From contig NZ_JAGXTP010000002.1 of assembly GCF_018334155.1 (NCBI RefSeq), forward strand, positions 310,001 to 374,000: a stretch of 64,000 bases of DNA. Direction: 5' to 3'. The DNA comes from Devosia litorisediminis (GTDB lineage: Bacteria; Pseudomonadota; Alphaproteobacteria; Rhizobiales; Devosiaceae). This document shows positions 46,720 through 55,104 of this stretch, piece by piece; within the stretch, counting starts at the first letter, position 1, and each line of letters begins with the position of its first letter. The notes under the pieces were generated by a model. The model saw only the letters and a program-made list of their open reading frames with translations. It had not been told where the DNA came from and did not search any database. The position numbers were made by a program, and so were the translations under genes.

Positions 46720-48054
46720 ATGGTCTTTCTGCCCCAAGAGGTTATCGCGCGCAAACGCGACGGCCACACGCTCAGCAATGATGAGATAGCCGCCTTTATC
46801 GCAGGCTTTGCCAAGGGCAGCGTCTCGCATGCCCAGGCCGCAGCCTTAGCCATGGCGGTCTATTTCAAGGATATGAGCATGCCTGAGCGCGTTGCGCTCA
46901 CCCTGGCCATGCGCGATAGCGGTGAAGTGCTCGACTGGTCTGATCTCGAAGGCCCGGTGGCCGACAAGCATTCCACCGGCGGTGTTGGCGACAATGTCAG
47001 CCTGATGCTGGCGCCAATTCTGGCAGCCATGGGCATTTACGTGCCCATGATCTCGGGCCGTGGCCTGGGCCACACCGGCGGCACGCTCGACAAGTTCGAT
47101 GCCATTCCCGGCTATCAGACCCAGCCTGACAACTACCTGTTCCGTCAGGTCGTGCGGCAGGCCGGTTGCGCCATCATCGGCCAGACGGCAGACCTCGCGC
47201 CTGCAGACAAGGCGCTCTACGCCATTCGCGATGTCACTGGCACAGTGGAATCCATCGCCCTGATAACCGCTTCTATTCTTTCCAAGAAGCTTGCTGCAGG
47301 CCTTGGCGCGCTGGTGCTCGACGTCAAGACAGGCTCGGGTGCCTTCATGCCGACGCTGGAACGCTCGCGCGCATTGGCACAGAGCCTCGTTGAGGTCGCC
47401 AATGGCGCGGGCCTCAAGACCGGTGCTCTTATCACCGATATGAACGAACCACTTGCCAGTGCTGCAGGCAATGGTCTCGAAGTCCGCAACGCAGTCGACT
47501 TCCTCACCGGCCGTCATCAGGACCCACGCCTGCGCGAGGTGACCCTGTCCCTGTGCGCCACCGTCGCGGAAATGACTGGCGTTGCTGCCACGGTTGATGC
47601 TGGTCGCATGCTCGCCGAATCCGCGCTCAATAGTGGGCGCGCCACCGAGCGTTTCGGCATCATGGTGCATGCTCTGGGCGGACCGGGCGACTTTATCGAC
47701 AACATCGACAGCCATCTGGCGGTGGCGCCGATCATCCGCGACGTGTTTGCTGATGAGCCTGGCGCCGTTTCGGCTATTGATACGCGCGGCGTCGGCATGG
47801 CTGTGGTTGCACTGGGGGGCGGCCGCACCATGCCCACCGACAACATCGACCACCGCGTTGGCTTTGATCGTCTGGCAGGCCTGGGCGCCATGCTCGACAG
47901 CAACACTCCCATCGCTCGTATCCATGCGGCCGACGAAGACAGCGCTGCTGATGCCGAAGCCCGCGTCAAGGCTGCGTATACACAGGGTGGCGAGCTGACG
48001 CCCCACGAACTGATTCCCGATAGCGTGCCACACACCACGGCCCAGGAGGTCTGA
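46720..48054 (+). CDS. deoA: thymidine phosphorylase
   Basis: 444 aa. The phosphate and base sites are shown by [17 protein letters not shown] and [23 protein letters not shown] follows in the middle. DeoA splits thymidine and deoxyuridine to base and deoxyribose-1-phosphate. AGGA of the upstream gene's end supplies the ribosome site. The next start follows two bases after the stop. Confidence 0.95.
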   Translation: MVFLPQEVIARKRDGHTLSNDEIAAFIAGFAKGSVSHAQAAALAMAVYFKDMSMPERVALTLAMRDSGEVLDWSDLEGPVADKHSTGGVGDNVSLMLAPILAAMGIYVPMISGRGLGHTGGTLDKFDAIPGYQTQPDNYLFRQVVRQAGCAIIGQTADLAPADKALYAIRDVTGTVESIALITASILSKKLAAGLGALVLDVKTGSGAFMPTLERSRALAQSLVEVANGAGLKTGALITDMNEPLASAAGNGLEVRNAVDFLTGRHQDPRLREVTLSLCATVAEMTGVAATVDAGRMLAESALNSGRATERFGIMVHALGGPGDFIDNIDSHLAVAPIIRDVFADEPGAVSAIDTRGVGMAVVALGGGRTMPTDNIDHRVGFDRLAGLGAMLDSNTPIARIHAADEDSAADAEARVKAAYTQGGELTPHELIPDSVPHTTAQEV

Positions 48055-48056
48055 CC

Positions 48057-49274
48057 ATGCCACGCGCCATTCTGTGCATTCTTGATAGCGTCGGTATCGG
48101 CGGTGCGCCCGACGCTGACAAATATGGCGATGTTGGCTCCAATACCTTTGGCCACATCGCCGAATGGGCCCATGCCGGCAAAGCAGATCGCGAAGGCCTG
48201 CGTTCCGGACCACTCAATGTGCCCAATCTGGATGCGTTGGGAATCGGCGCGGCCATCAAACTTTCGACTGGCACATTGCCGCCGGGGCTGTCAGCCACTG
48301 CCAAAGGTGGCCGTTTCGGCGTTGGCCGCGAGGTCAGCAACGGGAAGGATACGCCCTCGGGACATTGGGAAATCGCTGGCGTGCCGGTACCGTTTGACTG
48401 GGGCTATTTCCCCCACACCGAGCCGACTTTCCCGCCTGATCTGATCGAAGAATTCATCAAACGTGCCAAGCTGCCCGGCATTCTGGGCGACAAGCACGCC
48501 TCGGGTACCACCATCATCGCTGAGCTGGGCGAAGAGAGCATCCGCACCGGCAAACCCATCTGCTACACCTCGATCGACTCAGTATTCCAGATTGCGGCCC
48601 ATGAGAGCCATTTCGGGCTCGAACGCCTTTACGAGATATGCCAGATCGCCTTTGAGCTGACGGCGCCATTGATGATTGGCCGTGTAATCGCCCGGCCATT
48701 CGTGGGCGAAGACGCTGCGAGCTTCAAGCGTACCGGCAATCGGCGCGACTTCGCCATTGCCCCGCCCGAGCCAACCCTGCTTGATCGTAATCAGGCGGCG
48801 GGTCATCAGGTTTATGCCATTGGCAAGATCTCCGACATTTATGCTGGCCATGGTGTTACCCACAAGATCAAGGGCACAGGACTGCCGCAGCTCTTTGACA
48901 AGACCCTTGAGGCCATGGAAATGGCTGCCGACAACGCTTTTGTCATGACCAATTTCGTCGATTTCGACTCCGAGTATGGTCATCGCCGTGACGTGCCAGG
49001 CTATGCCGCTGCACTCGAATACTTTGACAGCCGCCTGCCGGAAATGATCGCAGCCTTGCGCCACGATGATTTGCTGGTGCTCACCGCTGATCATGGCAAT
49101 GATCCGACCTGGACCGGCACCGATCATACCCGCGAACAGATTCCCATCCTTGTCTTTTCCCCAAGCCTGGGGCAGTCAGAGATTGGCATTCGAACCACGT
49201 TCGCAGATATTGGCGAAAGCATAGCCCTTTGGCTGGGTCTCGTGCCCGGCAGCCACGGCAAGAGCTTTCTCTAG
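48057..49274 (+). CDS. deoB: phosphopentomutase
   Basis: 405 aa, alkaline phosphatase superfamily. Metal-site blocks: [14 protein letters not shown] at the start, [17 protein letters not shown] (the phosphorylated Thr lies in this loop), and [19 protein letters not shown] near the end. It converts (deoxy)ribose-1-phosphate to the 5-phosphate, linking the phosphorylases to DeoC. Confidence 0.95.
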   Translation: MPRAILCILDSVGIGGAPDADKYGDVGSNTFGHIAEWAHAGKADREGLRSGPLNVPNLDALGIGAAIKLSTGTLPPGLSATAKGGRFGVGREVSNGKDTPSGHWEIAGVPVPFDWGYFPHTEPTFPPDLIEEFIKRAKLPGILGDKHASGTTIIAELGEESIRTGKPICYTSIDSVFQIAAHESHFGLERLYEICQIAFELTAPLMIGRVIARPFVGEDAASFKRTGNRRDFAIAPPEPTLLDRNQAAGHQVYAIGKISDIYAGHGVTHKIKGTGLPQLFDKTLEAMEMAADNAFVMTNFVDFDSEYGHRRDVPGYAAALEYFDSRLPEMIAALRHDDLLVLTADHGNDPTWTGTDHTREQIPILVFSPSLGQSEIGIRTTFADIGESIALWLGLVPGSHGKSFL

Positions 49275-49298
49275 TACAACAACAAGGCAGGTGATCTC

Positions 49299-49940
49299 AT
49301 GAACCCAGTGCGCGGCAACGTAACCGTCATCGATCACCCCCTGATTCAGCACAAGCTGACCATCATGCGGAACAAGGAGACCTCGATTGCGGGTTTCCGC
49401 CGCCTGTTGCGCGAAATCGCCCATCTTATGTGCTACGAGGTCACGCGTGATCTGGAGCTTGAGATGATCCCCATCGAGACGCCGATGGCGCAGATGGATT
49501 CGCCCACCATCAAGGGCAAGAAGCTGGTATTCGCCTCCATCCTGCGTGCTGGCAACGGTCTGCTCGATGGCATGCTCGATCTCGTGCCCGCAGCGCGTGT
49601 GGCCCATATCGGTCTTTATCGCGACCATGAAACGCTGCAGCCGGTCGAGTACTATTTCAAGGCACCATCCAACCTCGAAGATCGCCTGATCATCGTAGTC
49701 GACCCCATGCTGGCGACTGCCAATTCGGCAACTGCTGCTATCGAAAAGCTCAAGGAACGCGGCGCCAACAATATCCGCTTCCTCTGCCTGCTGGCTGCGC
49801 CCGAAGGTGTCCAACGCTTTACCGAAGCTCACCCCGACGTACCGATTTTTACCGCCTCCATCGATGAGAAGCTCAACGAAAAGGGCTATATCATCCCCGG
49901 CCTCGGCGATGCTGGCGACCGCATGTACGGCACCAAATAG
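49299..49940 (+). CDS. upp: uracil phosphoribosyltransferase
   Basis: 213 aa. [20 protein letters not shown] at the start, the PRPP loop [17 protein letters not shown], and [14 protein letters not shown] at the end are the UPRT signature. It salvages the uracil released by the nucleoside pathway to UMP. Last clear member of the operon. Confidence 0.95.
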   Translation: MNPVRGNVTVIDHPLIQHKLTIMRNKETSIAGFRRLLREIAHLMCYEVTRDLELEMIPIETPMAQMDSPTIKGKKLVFASILRAGNGLLDGMLDLVPAARVAHIGLYRDHETLQPVEYYFKAPSNLEDRLIIVVDPMLATANSATAAIEKLKERGANNIRFLCLLAAPEGVQRFTEAHPDVPIFTASIDEKLNEKGYIIPGLGDAGDRMYGTK

Positions 49941-49951
49941 GATCCCTCGCC

Positions 49952-50350
49952 ATGGCCAAGCTTGTCCATTCGATGATCCGCGTCCTCGACGAGGCGCGGT
50001 CGGTCGAGTTTTATCACCGTGCCTTTGGCCTGCAGGTCGTGGATCGCGTTGCTTTTCCCGAGTTCACCCTGATCTATCTCAACGACCCGGAAACGGGCGG
50101 TTTTGAGCTAGAGCTGACGGTCAATATCGGCCGCACCGAGCCCTATGATCTGGGCGATGGCTATGGCCATCTCGCTGTCGTGGTCGATGACCTTGATGCC
50201 GAGCATGAGCGGCTGGTCGCCGCGGGTCTCAGCCCGCGCAAGCTGGTCGATTTCAAGAACGGCGAAGAACTGGTGGGGCGTTTCTTCTTCATTGCCGACC
50301 CCGATGGCTACCAGATCGAGGTCATCCAGAAGGGTGGCCGCTTCGGCTAG
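49952..50350 (+). CDS. lactoylglutathione lyase / glyoxalase I-like VOC protein
   Basis: 132 aa. Starts MAKLVHSMIRVLDEARSVEF with the first metal His; further ligands would be Glu in GGFELELTVN, His in GYGHLAVVVDD and Glu in GYQIEVIQ, the four-ligand set of glyoxalase I. It converts the methylglutathione hemithioacetal of methylglyoxal to lactoylglutathione. It is 11 bases after upp and ends at a terminator, so it may be co-transcribed with the nucleoside operon. Confidence 0.85.
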   Translation: MAKLVHSMIRVLDEARSVEFYHRAFGLQVVDRVAFPEFTLIYLNDPETGGFELELTVNIGRTEPYDLGDGYGHLAVVVDDLDAEHERLVAAGLSPRKLVDFKNGEELVGRFFFIADPDGYQIEVIQKGGRFG

Positions 50351-50362
50351 GCCGATAGACAC

Positions 50363-50389
50363 AAAACCCCGGATCGCGCCAGGGTTTTT
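50363..50389. terminator. intrinsic terminator between convergent genes
   Basis: AAAACCC (50363-50369) pairs with GGGTTTT (50382-50388), with T-runs or A-runs on each side, so it can act in both directions for the VOC gene and the convergent HAD gene. Confidence 0.65.
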
Positions 50390-50397
50390 CGTTTGTC

Positions 50398-51018
50398 CTA
50401 TTTCGCTTTGAGCGGCAGCCCCAGCGCGATCAGTTCCTTGCGCAGCATGATCGGGTCCTTGAAGTGGATGCCATGCATGCCGAACTTGCGGGCCGAGATG
50501 ATATTGGGTTCGCTGTCATCGATGAACACGCAATTCTCTGCGGCAATGCCGTAGCGCTCGCTGAACACGCGGTAGAGCCGCGGGTCCGGCTTGACCAGGC
50601 CCTCCAGGCCCGAGACGATCACGCCATCGAATTTCTCGAGGAACGGCCATTCAGGCAGGCAGCTCACCCATTTCTCCCACGAAAAATTGGTAATCGCAAA
50701 GGTCGGGATTTCCTGCTCGACCAGTTCATCGTGAATGTCGATCGTACCCTGGATAAAGCCGCCCAGGGTTTCTTTCCAGCGCAGGTCATAGGCTTGGATT
50801 TCGCGCCAATATTTGGGAAAGCGCGTGATCAGTTTGGCCACGCCTTCAGAGTAGATCTCGCCGGCATCGAATTCCAGATTCCAGTCCAGCGTGCAGACAT
50901 TCTGTTGGAACCATAATGCATCCTCTTCAGTCTCGAAGAGCTTGCGGAATAGGTACATCGGGTTCCAGTCGACGAAAACGCCGCCAAGGTCGAATACGGG
51001 AACGAGCGTATCGGTCAT
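50398..51018 (-). CDS. HAD-family hydrolase (YihX-like)
   Basis: 206 aa. Motif I is FDLGGVFVDW with the nucleophile Asp; motif II Thr/Ser in AITNFSWEKW; Lys in GLVKPDPRLY; motif IV FIDDSEPNIISARKFGM. The helical cap lies between residues 20 and 85. Similar proteins dephosphorylate sugar phosphates such as glucose-1-phosphate. Single gene, convergent with the VOC gene and upstream of the pseudopilin pair. Confidence 0.85.
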   Translation of the reverse strand: MTDTLVPVFDLGGVFVDWNPMYLFRKLFETEEDALWFQQNVCTLDWNLEFDAGEIYSEGVAKLITRFPKYWREIQAYDLRWKETLGGFIQGTIDIHDELVEQEIPTFAITNFSWEKWVSCLPEWPFLEKFDGVIVSGLEGLVKPDPRLYRVFSERYGIAAENCVFIDDSEPNIISARKFGMHGIHFKDPIMLRKELIALGLPLKAK

Positions 51019-51085
51019 GCTGAATCTGCCGGATGGAGGGATCTTGCCCGGCTTGTGACACGCACTCAGGGACGGTGCAAGTGCA

Positions 51086-51658
51086 CTAGTTCAGCACGAT
51101 CCGTTCACGAAACCGCGGCATGAAGAAGTTCTCTCGTGACAGATTGACCGCTGTGTCAAAGACGATGCCGTACAGTGGCGAGTAGGACAATGCCGCCTCG
51201 GTCACGATCACATACTGCCCCTTGGCGATTGCAAGGATTTCGGGAGGCAAGGGAATGCTGGATCCAGATGCATGCGCACCAGACGCCTTGGGGGTCTGGC
51301 CGAGATAGCGCTTTGACCAATCCACGGTGACCTGGCCGCTATTGTTGACGTATACCTGTGAGACGATCTGCTCCAGATTGTCGACCGGGTAGGGTGTCAT
51401 GATTCCGCTGGCGATCTTGACGTAGTCGTTGAGCATGCTCGCGCTGATATTGCCATCAATACGGGCCACCAGATCGCCCACGGCGCCCGATACCGTCTGC
51501 ACCTTGCGGTCCATAGAAATCAGGGTGCTGCCCTCGACCATGCCAATATAGAGCATCAGCATGATGGGCAGGATCATGGCGAACTCAACCGCAGCAACAC
51601 CGGCTTCGGCGTGCTTGAATCGGCGGAGGCGCTGCAGCAGTTTTGAGTGAACACCCAT
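51086..51658 (-). CDS. TadE/TadG-like pseudopilin, second of pair
   Basis: 190 aa. The N-terminal block HAEAGVAAVEFAMILPIMLM has the TadE pattern: a short basic leader, then a single membrane helix with the conserved Glu five residues in. The rest is predicted periplasmic. It begins one base inside the stop of the upstream partner (TAATG), so the two are translated together. Minor pseudopilins of this kind are needed for Flp pilus assembly. Confidence 0.82.
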   Translation of the reverse strand: MGVHSKLLQRLRRFKHAEAGVAAVEFAMILPIMLMLYIGMVEGSTLISMDRKVQTVSGAVGDLVARIDGNISASMLNDYVKIASGIMTPYPVDNLEQIVSQVYVNNSGQVTVDWSKRYLGQTPKASGAHASGSSIPLPPEILAIAKGQYVIVTEAALSYSPLYGIVFDTAVNLSRENFFMPRFRERIVLN

Positions 51659-52227
51659 TAGCTGTACGGCTCGCTGCGGAACACGGTGGATGTCGCCAGC
51701 AGGCGTTTCTGCCCGGGCAGATTGGCCAGGCTCATCTCGCCTAGTGACAACAGGATTGGCCATTTGTAATAGACCTGCACCACAACGATGCTCGATCCTT
51801 TGCCTGCCACATAGGTCTCGGGCCGACTCCAGGTGCAATCAACTTCGCAGGTCCAGTCCACGGGCGGTGAAATTGCCGCCGAGGCGAAATCGTTGATGGT
51901 CGAGACTTCGACATGGAGACCACTGCAATCGCCATATAGCCCAAACAGGCGATCGCAGACCTTGGTCTTGAATTCAGCGGCTGTGGTGATGGTGCCTTGG
52001 GACCGGCCGGTGCGAATGAGTCGGCTAGTGTCCTGAACCGCACTTTCCAGCACTTGGCTGGACAGGAACACCACCGAGGTCTCCAGAATAGCACCGATGA
52101 TCATGAAGAAGGGCAGGCCGAGCAGCGCGAATTCCACTGCGGTGGTGCCACGCTCATTGCGCAGCAATGCAGCGCCTGCCTTGCGACGGCAAACCCGTCT
52201 GATCAATCTTCCCAATAGAGTGGCCAT
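51658..52227 (-). CDS. TadE/TadG-like pseudopilin, first of pair
   Basis: 189 aa, ATG at 52227 after AAGG. The leader ends NERGTTAVEFALLGLPFFM, again the TadE motif with Glu at +5, followed by one helix and a periplasmic part with paired Cys (VDWTCEVDC). A CtrA-like box lies about 100 bases upstream (52322-52336). First gene of the two-gene unit. Confidence 0.82.
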   Translation of the reverse strand: MATLLGRLIRRVCRRKAGAALLRNERGTTAVEFALLGLPFFMIIGAILETSVVFLSSQVLESAVQDTSRLIRTGRSQGTITTAAEFKTKVCDRLFGLYGDCSGLHVEVSTINDFASAAISPPVDWTCEVDCTWSRPETYVAGKGSSIVVVQVYYKWPILLSLGEMSLANLPGQKRLLATSTVFRSEPYS

Positions 52228-52321
52228 TAGCCGTGCCTTCTTGCTAGAGGGCAACGCTAGCGGTGCATGGCTAACTGAAGGTTAGGAGTGGGGCCGAAAG
52301 GGCTGACAACTGCGTATGCGG

Positions 52322-52336
52322 TTAATGTCCGGTTAA
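52322..52336. promoter_or_regulatory. candidate CtrA-binding site
   Basis: TTAA-TGTCCGG-TTAA is an exact TTAA-N7-TTAA, the full CtrA consensus. It is symmetric and lies upstream of the TadE/G pair (minus strand). Confidence 0.5.
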
Positions 52337-52346
52337 AGCGCCCAGA

Positions 52347-52802
52347 TCAGTTGCCCATGGCTTCAACCAGGCTAGACGAAGCTACCGCCTGGCCTGAGAA
52401 CCCCGGGTCGTCGCCCATCATGATGATGTTCTGACACACCGGCGCACATGCGAGGCTGGTGCGTGCCAGACCCTGGTAAACCGTGGTCACCCCCGCCTGC
52501 ATCTGCACCACTTCGATCATAGTGTCGGCAATTGGGTTACCAACGCTGTCCAGCACGATCAGATTGGTCTGGCCATAGCTCTTGCCGGTCAGGATCAGTG
52601 TCTGGGGGTCCTGGATCGTGACGTCAGCAATGCCGGGATTGCCGACGATCACGGTTGCTGCTGAAGCATTAATACGCAGAATGCGTGCCATGTTCACGTT
52701 TACATTGATGGCTGCCCCATCAACCGCCAGCGCAGGCGCCGTGCTCAGAGCAGTTCCCAATGTCATGCAGAGGGCGACGACGGCAGCAAGATGGGGGCGC
52801 AT
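52347..52802 (-). CDS. secreted secretin-N-like (pilus formation) protein
   Basis: 151 aa with signal peptide (residues 1-26, ending ALA). The mature part INVNVNMARILRINASAATVIVG with GNPGIADVTIQDPQTLILTGKSYGQTNLIVLD matches the N-terminal domain of CpaC-type secretins (shown here in shortened form), but no secretin channel domain follows. Two Cys lie near the end (LACAPVCQN). Related stand-alone proteins occur beside Tad loci; role in the pilus base is probable, not proven. Confidence 0.75.
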   Translation of the reverse strand: MRPHLAAVVALCMTLGTALSTAPALAVDGAAINVNVNMARILRINASAATVIVGNPGIADVTIQDPQTLILTGKSYGQTNLIVLDSVGNPIADTMIEVVQMQAGVTTVYQGLARTSLACAPVCQNIIMMGDDPGFSGQAVASSSLVEAMGN

Positions 52803-53191
52803 GGCTTCTTCCGGCAGTACTGATACTCAATGGGGCCATTTTCCCCCCGAATGGTGAATAATTGGCAAACAACGCTGGAGCGTCATACGCCAGCATAAAT
52901 TCCGGCTGCGACAGAGGGTGTCATCACATTATCAAACAGCGTTTGGAGCAAGTTGTGAAAAGCGAGGGTGTGTTCAAATATACAGTGGGAGATATGCGTG
53001 ATTATATTGTTACAATACAATATAAACCGTTAAATATCTGGTAACCATAAGCTGTTTGCATGGCGATATGTCGTGATTGCTGGCCTGGATTAACCTATTT
53101 TCAAGGACTGCGGCCTAGCTTCGCCCAATGTTCGATGTGTGACGTGTCGAACGATGGCGTCTCTTGATGACGTAATAAATGGAGTCTGGGA
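52803..53191. other. 389-bp AT-rich region upstream of the pilin gene
   Basis: No convincing gene. AT content rises sharply at 52970-53050. It contains a palindrome TATTGT-T-ACAATA (53005-53017) and a CtrA-like box (53030-53048). Probably the promoter region of the pilin and of the divergent secreted protein. Confidence 0.55.
53030..53048. promoter_or_regulatory. candidate CtrA-binding site upstream of pilin
   Basis: TTAA-ATATCTG-GTAACCAT: TTAA-N7 followed by a one-mismatch version of TTAACCAT. It lies about 145 bases before the pilin start, next to the palindrome at 53005-53017. pilA is a classical CtrA target in Caulobacter. Confidence 0.4.
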
Positions 53192-53365
53192 ATGAACCTC
53201 TTCGCACGTTTCGCGCAGGACGAGTCCGGCGCGACCGCAATTGAATACGGCCTTATCGCCGCTCTGATTTCTGTTGGCATCATCGTTGCCGCTACCGCTC
53301 TCGGCGGCAGCCTTGGCAACCTGTTCAACGGTATCTCCAACGAGCTCGGCAACAACCTGCCATAA
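53192..53365 (+). CDS. Flp-family type IVb pilin
   Basis: 57 aa: leader MNLFARFAQDESG, then ATAIEYGLIAALIS with the Glu-Tyr pair of Flp pilins and a hydrophobic helix; cleavage is expected after the Gly13, before ATAIEY. The mature protein would be 44 residues. GGAG lies upstream of the ATG. Pilin is made in large amounts, and a strong terminator follows directly. The product is processed by CpaA, encoded next. Confidence 0.93.
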   Translation: MNLFARFAQDESGATAIEYGLIAALISVGIIVAATALGGSLGNLFNGISNELGNNLP

Positions 53366-53411
53366 GCGGTCGCGATGACCGCTGACGGGTAAGTCAGCTA
53401 CCAATATTCGG

Positions 53412-53449
53412 ACGGGGAGGGTGCTTGCACTCTCCCCGTTTTCTTTTTT
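53412..53449 (+). terminator. strong intrinsic terminator after pilin gene
   Basis: ACGGGGAGGGTGC (53412-53424) pairs with GCACTCTCCCCGT (53427-53439), one G-U, followed by TTTTCTTTTTT. It would confine most transcripts to the pilin gene. Confidence 0.85.
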
Positions 53450-53513
53450 GAGCTTTCTTAACGCCCATTCGACAAGTTGAGCGCGCAGGGCGATCGCCCA
53501 CCAGGAGCGCTTC

Positions 53514-54017
53514 ATGTTGTCCAACATCGCCATATTGCTGTTTCCCGCCGGTATGGCGCTGGCCGCGTCGTCAGACGTTCTCACCATGAAGATCTCCAAC
53601 AAGCTGGTGCTGGCAATCACCGCGGCGTTCTTCATCATTGCTCTGGCTGTGCAGCTTCCCCTGCAACTGCTGGGGATGCATGTCCTGTGTGCACTGGCGG
53701 TGCTGTGTGGTGGCTTTGCCCTGTTTGCCCTTGGCTGGATTGGTGGTGGCGATGCCAAACTGGCCGCAGCAACGGCGCTTTGGCTCGGATTCGCGCTGAT
53801 TGTTCCCTATCTTGTCTATTCGGCGCTGTTTGGCGGGGTGCTCACCTTGATGATTCTGGGACTGCGTCGCTTGCCGCTCATGCCGATCTTCACCCGCTAT
53901 GCTTGGCTTGAACGCCTTCGTGACCCCAAGTCTGGTGTTCCTTATGGTGTCGCGCTGGCCCTTGCAGGGCTGATGACTTATGCCAACTCCGCGATTTTCG
54001 CACTGTTGGTCGCCTGA
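53514..54017 (+). CDS. cpaA: prepilin peptidase CpaA/TadV
   Basis: 167 aa, several membrane helices. The two catalytic aspartates are seen as Asp21 in SDVLTMKISN and Asp80 in GGGDAKL, the TadV/CpaA form of type IV prepilin peptidase (without the methyltransferase domain). It cleaves the leader of the Flp pilin and of TadE-like proteins. AGGAG precedes the ATG. Confidence 0.92.
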   Translation: MLSNIAILLFPAGMALAASSDVLTMKISNKLVLAITAAFFIIALAVQLPLQLLGMHVLCALAVLCGGFALFALGWIGGGDAKLAAATALWLGFALIVPYLVYSALFGGVLTLMILGLRRLPLMPIFTRYAWLERLRDPKSGVPYGVALALAGLMTYANSAIFALLVA

Positions 54018-54215
54018 TTACTTCATTTCTAAAATTTGATCGTGCGGACATAAAGTATCCGTCGCGTCTTGCTGCGTGCTTTTCGCAAATCGACAAAATT
54101 TACTTATTGTTAACTGAGTTCGCAAAGCTCCGATTAACCAAACTTTGACCCTTTGGGCGCAAGGTTCACTCGGTCGAATTGGGCATTGTTGCCCTGAGTA
54201 CAACCGGAGTGAGTC

Positions 54216-55091
54216 ATGAAGCCGGCGCGTATCATCTTGTTGCTAGTAGCCCTTGTGGCCGGCGGCCTGGCTGCCTTTTTGGTCACGCGTGGCGGTGGCC
54301 AGGCGCCCGAGCCGCAGCAGGTCACCCAGGTTATCGAAGAGGCCAAGACTCAGGTTCTGGTCGCCAAATTGCCGATCGGCGTTGGTGAAAGACTCAATCA
54401 GGAAACCGTGGAATGGCAGGATTGGCCGGAAGGCGCCCTGCGCGCTGACTATGTGACCATCTCTGCCATGCCCGATGCCCCGGCAGACTTGACCGGCGCC
54501 GTGGCCCGTTACGAATTCTTCCCCGGCGAGCCCATCCGCGAGGCCAAGCTGGTCAGCGCCGATCAGGGTTACCTGTCGGCGGTTCTCTCGCCAGGCATGC
54601 GCGGTGTCTCTGTGGGCGTCAGCGCCGTATCGAGCGCTGGCGGCTTCATCGTACCAAACGACCATGTCGATGTGGTTCTCACGACAGCCACCGAAGTGGG
54701 CGAGCGCTCCGAGGTAATCCTGGCCAATGTGCGCATCTTAGCCATCGGCAAGCGCCTCGGCGAAGTGGGTGCCAGCGGCGGCCAGTCTGAGGAAAACGTT
54801 GCGGCTGGCGGCACGCCACAACCCATCACTTTCGATGATGGTGCAATCGCCACAATCGAACTCAATCCAAGTCAGGCCGAAACCCTGATCAATGCAGCAA
54901 CCCGGGGCCAACTCTCCCTCACGCTGCGCTCAATCGCAGATTTTGGGGAAGATGCCATGGCGCAGCTCCCCAGCAATAACCAGACCGTGCGCGTTTTCCG
55001 CTTTGGCAAAGAGCAGAGCGTGATGGCCGGCAGTGCCGGACAGGTGCAGCTCGCCGAGACGGGCAATCAGTCCGAGAACGGGTCCGAGTAG
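54216..55091 (+). CDS. cpaB: pilus assembly protein CpaB/RcpC
   Basis: 291 aa. One N-terminal membrane helix (IILLLVALVAGGLAAFLV), then a SAF-like domain (VLVAKLPIGVGERLNQETVEWQDWP), and the RcpC/CpaB core with VPNDHVDVVLT and VRILAIG. It works at the outer-membrane secretin of the Flp pilus. First gene of the cpaB-cpaC-cpaE-cpaF-tadB-tadC operon. Confidence 0.92.
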   Translation: MKPARIILLLVALVAGGLAAFLVTRGGGQAPEPQQVTQVIEEAKTQVLVAKLPIGVGERLNQETVEWQDWPEGALRADYVTISAMPDAPADLTGAVARYEFFPGEPIREAKLVSADQGYLSAVLSPGMRGVSVGVSAVSSAGGFIVPNDHVDVVLTTATEVGERSEVILANVRILAIGKRLGEVGASGGQSEENVAAGGTPQPITFDDGAIATIELNPSQAETLINAATRGQLSLTLRSIADFGEDAMAQLPSNNQTVRVFRFGKEQSVMAGSAGQVQLAETGNQSENGSE

Positions 55092-55104
55092 GGTGGAGAA
55101 GAAT

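Noticed and set aside
52862-53044. 60-codon frame in the AT-rich region before the pilin
   Set aside because: No ribosome site, no family features; base composition and palindromes suggest a regulatory region.
54110-54140. TTAACCAAA before cpaB as a CtrA half-site
   Set aside because: Only a partial match to TTAACCAT and no second TTAA at seven bases; too weak to list.
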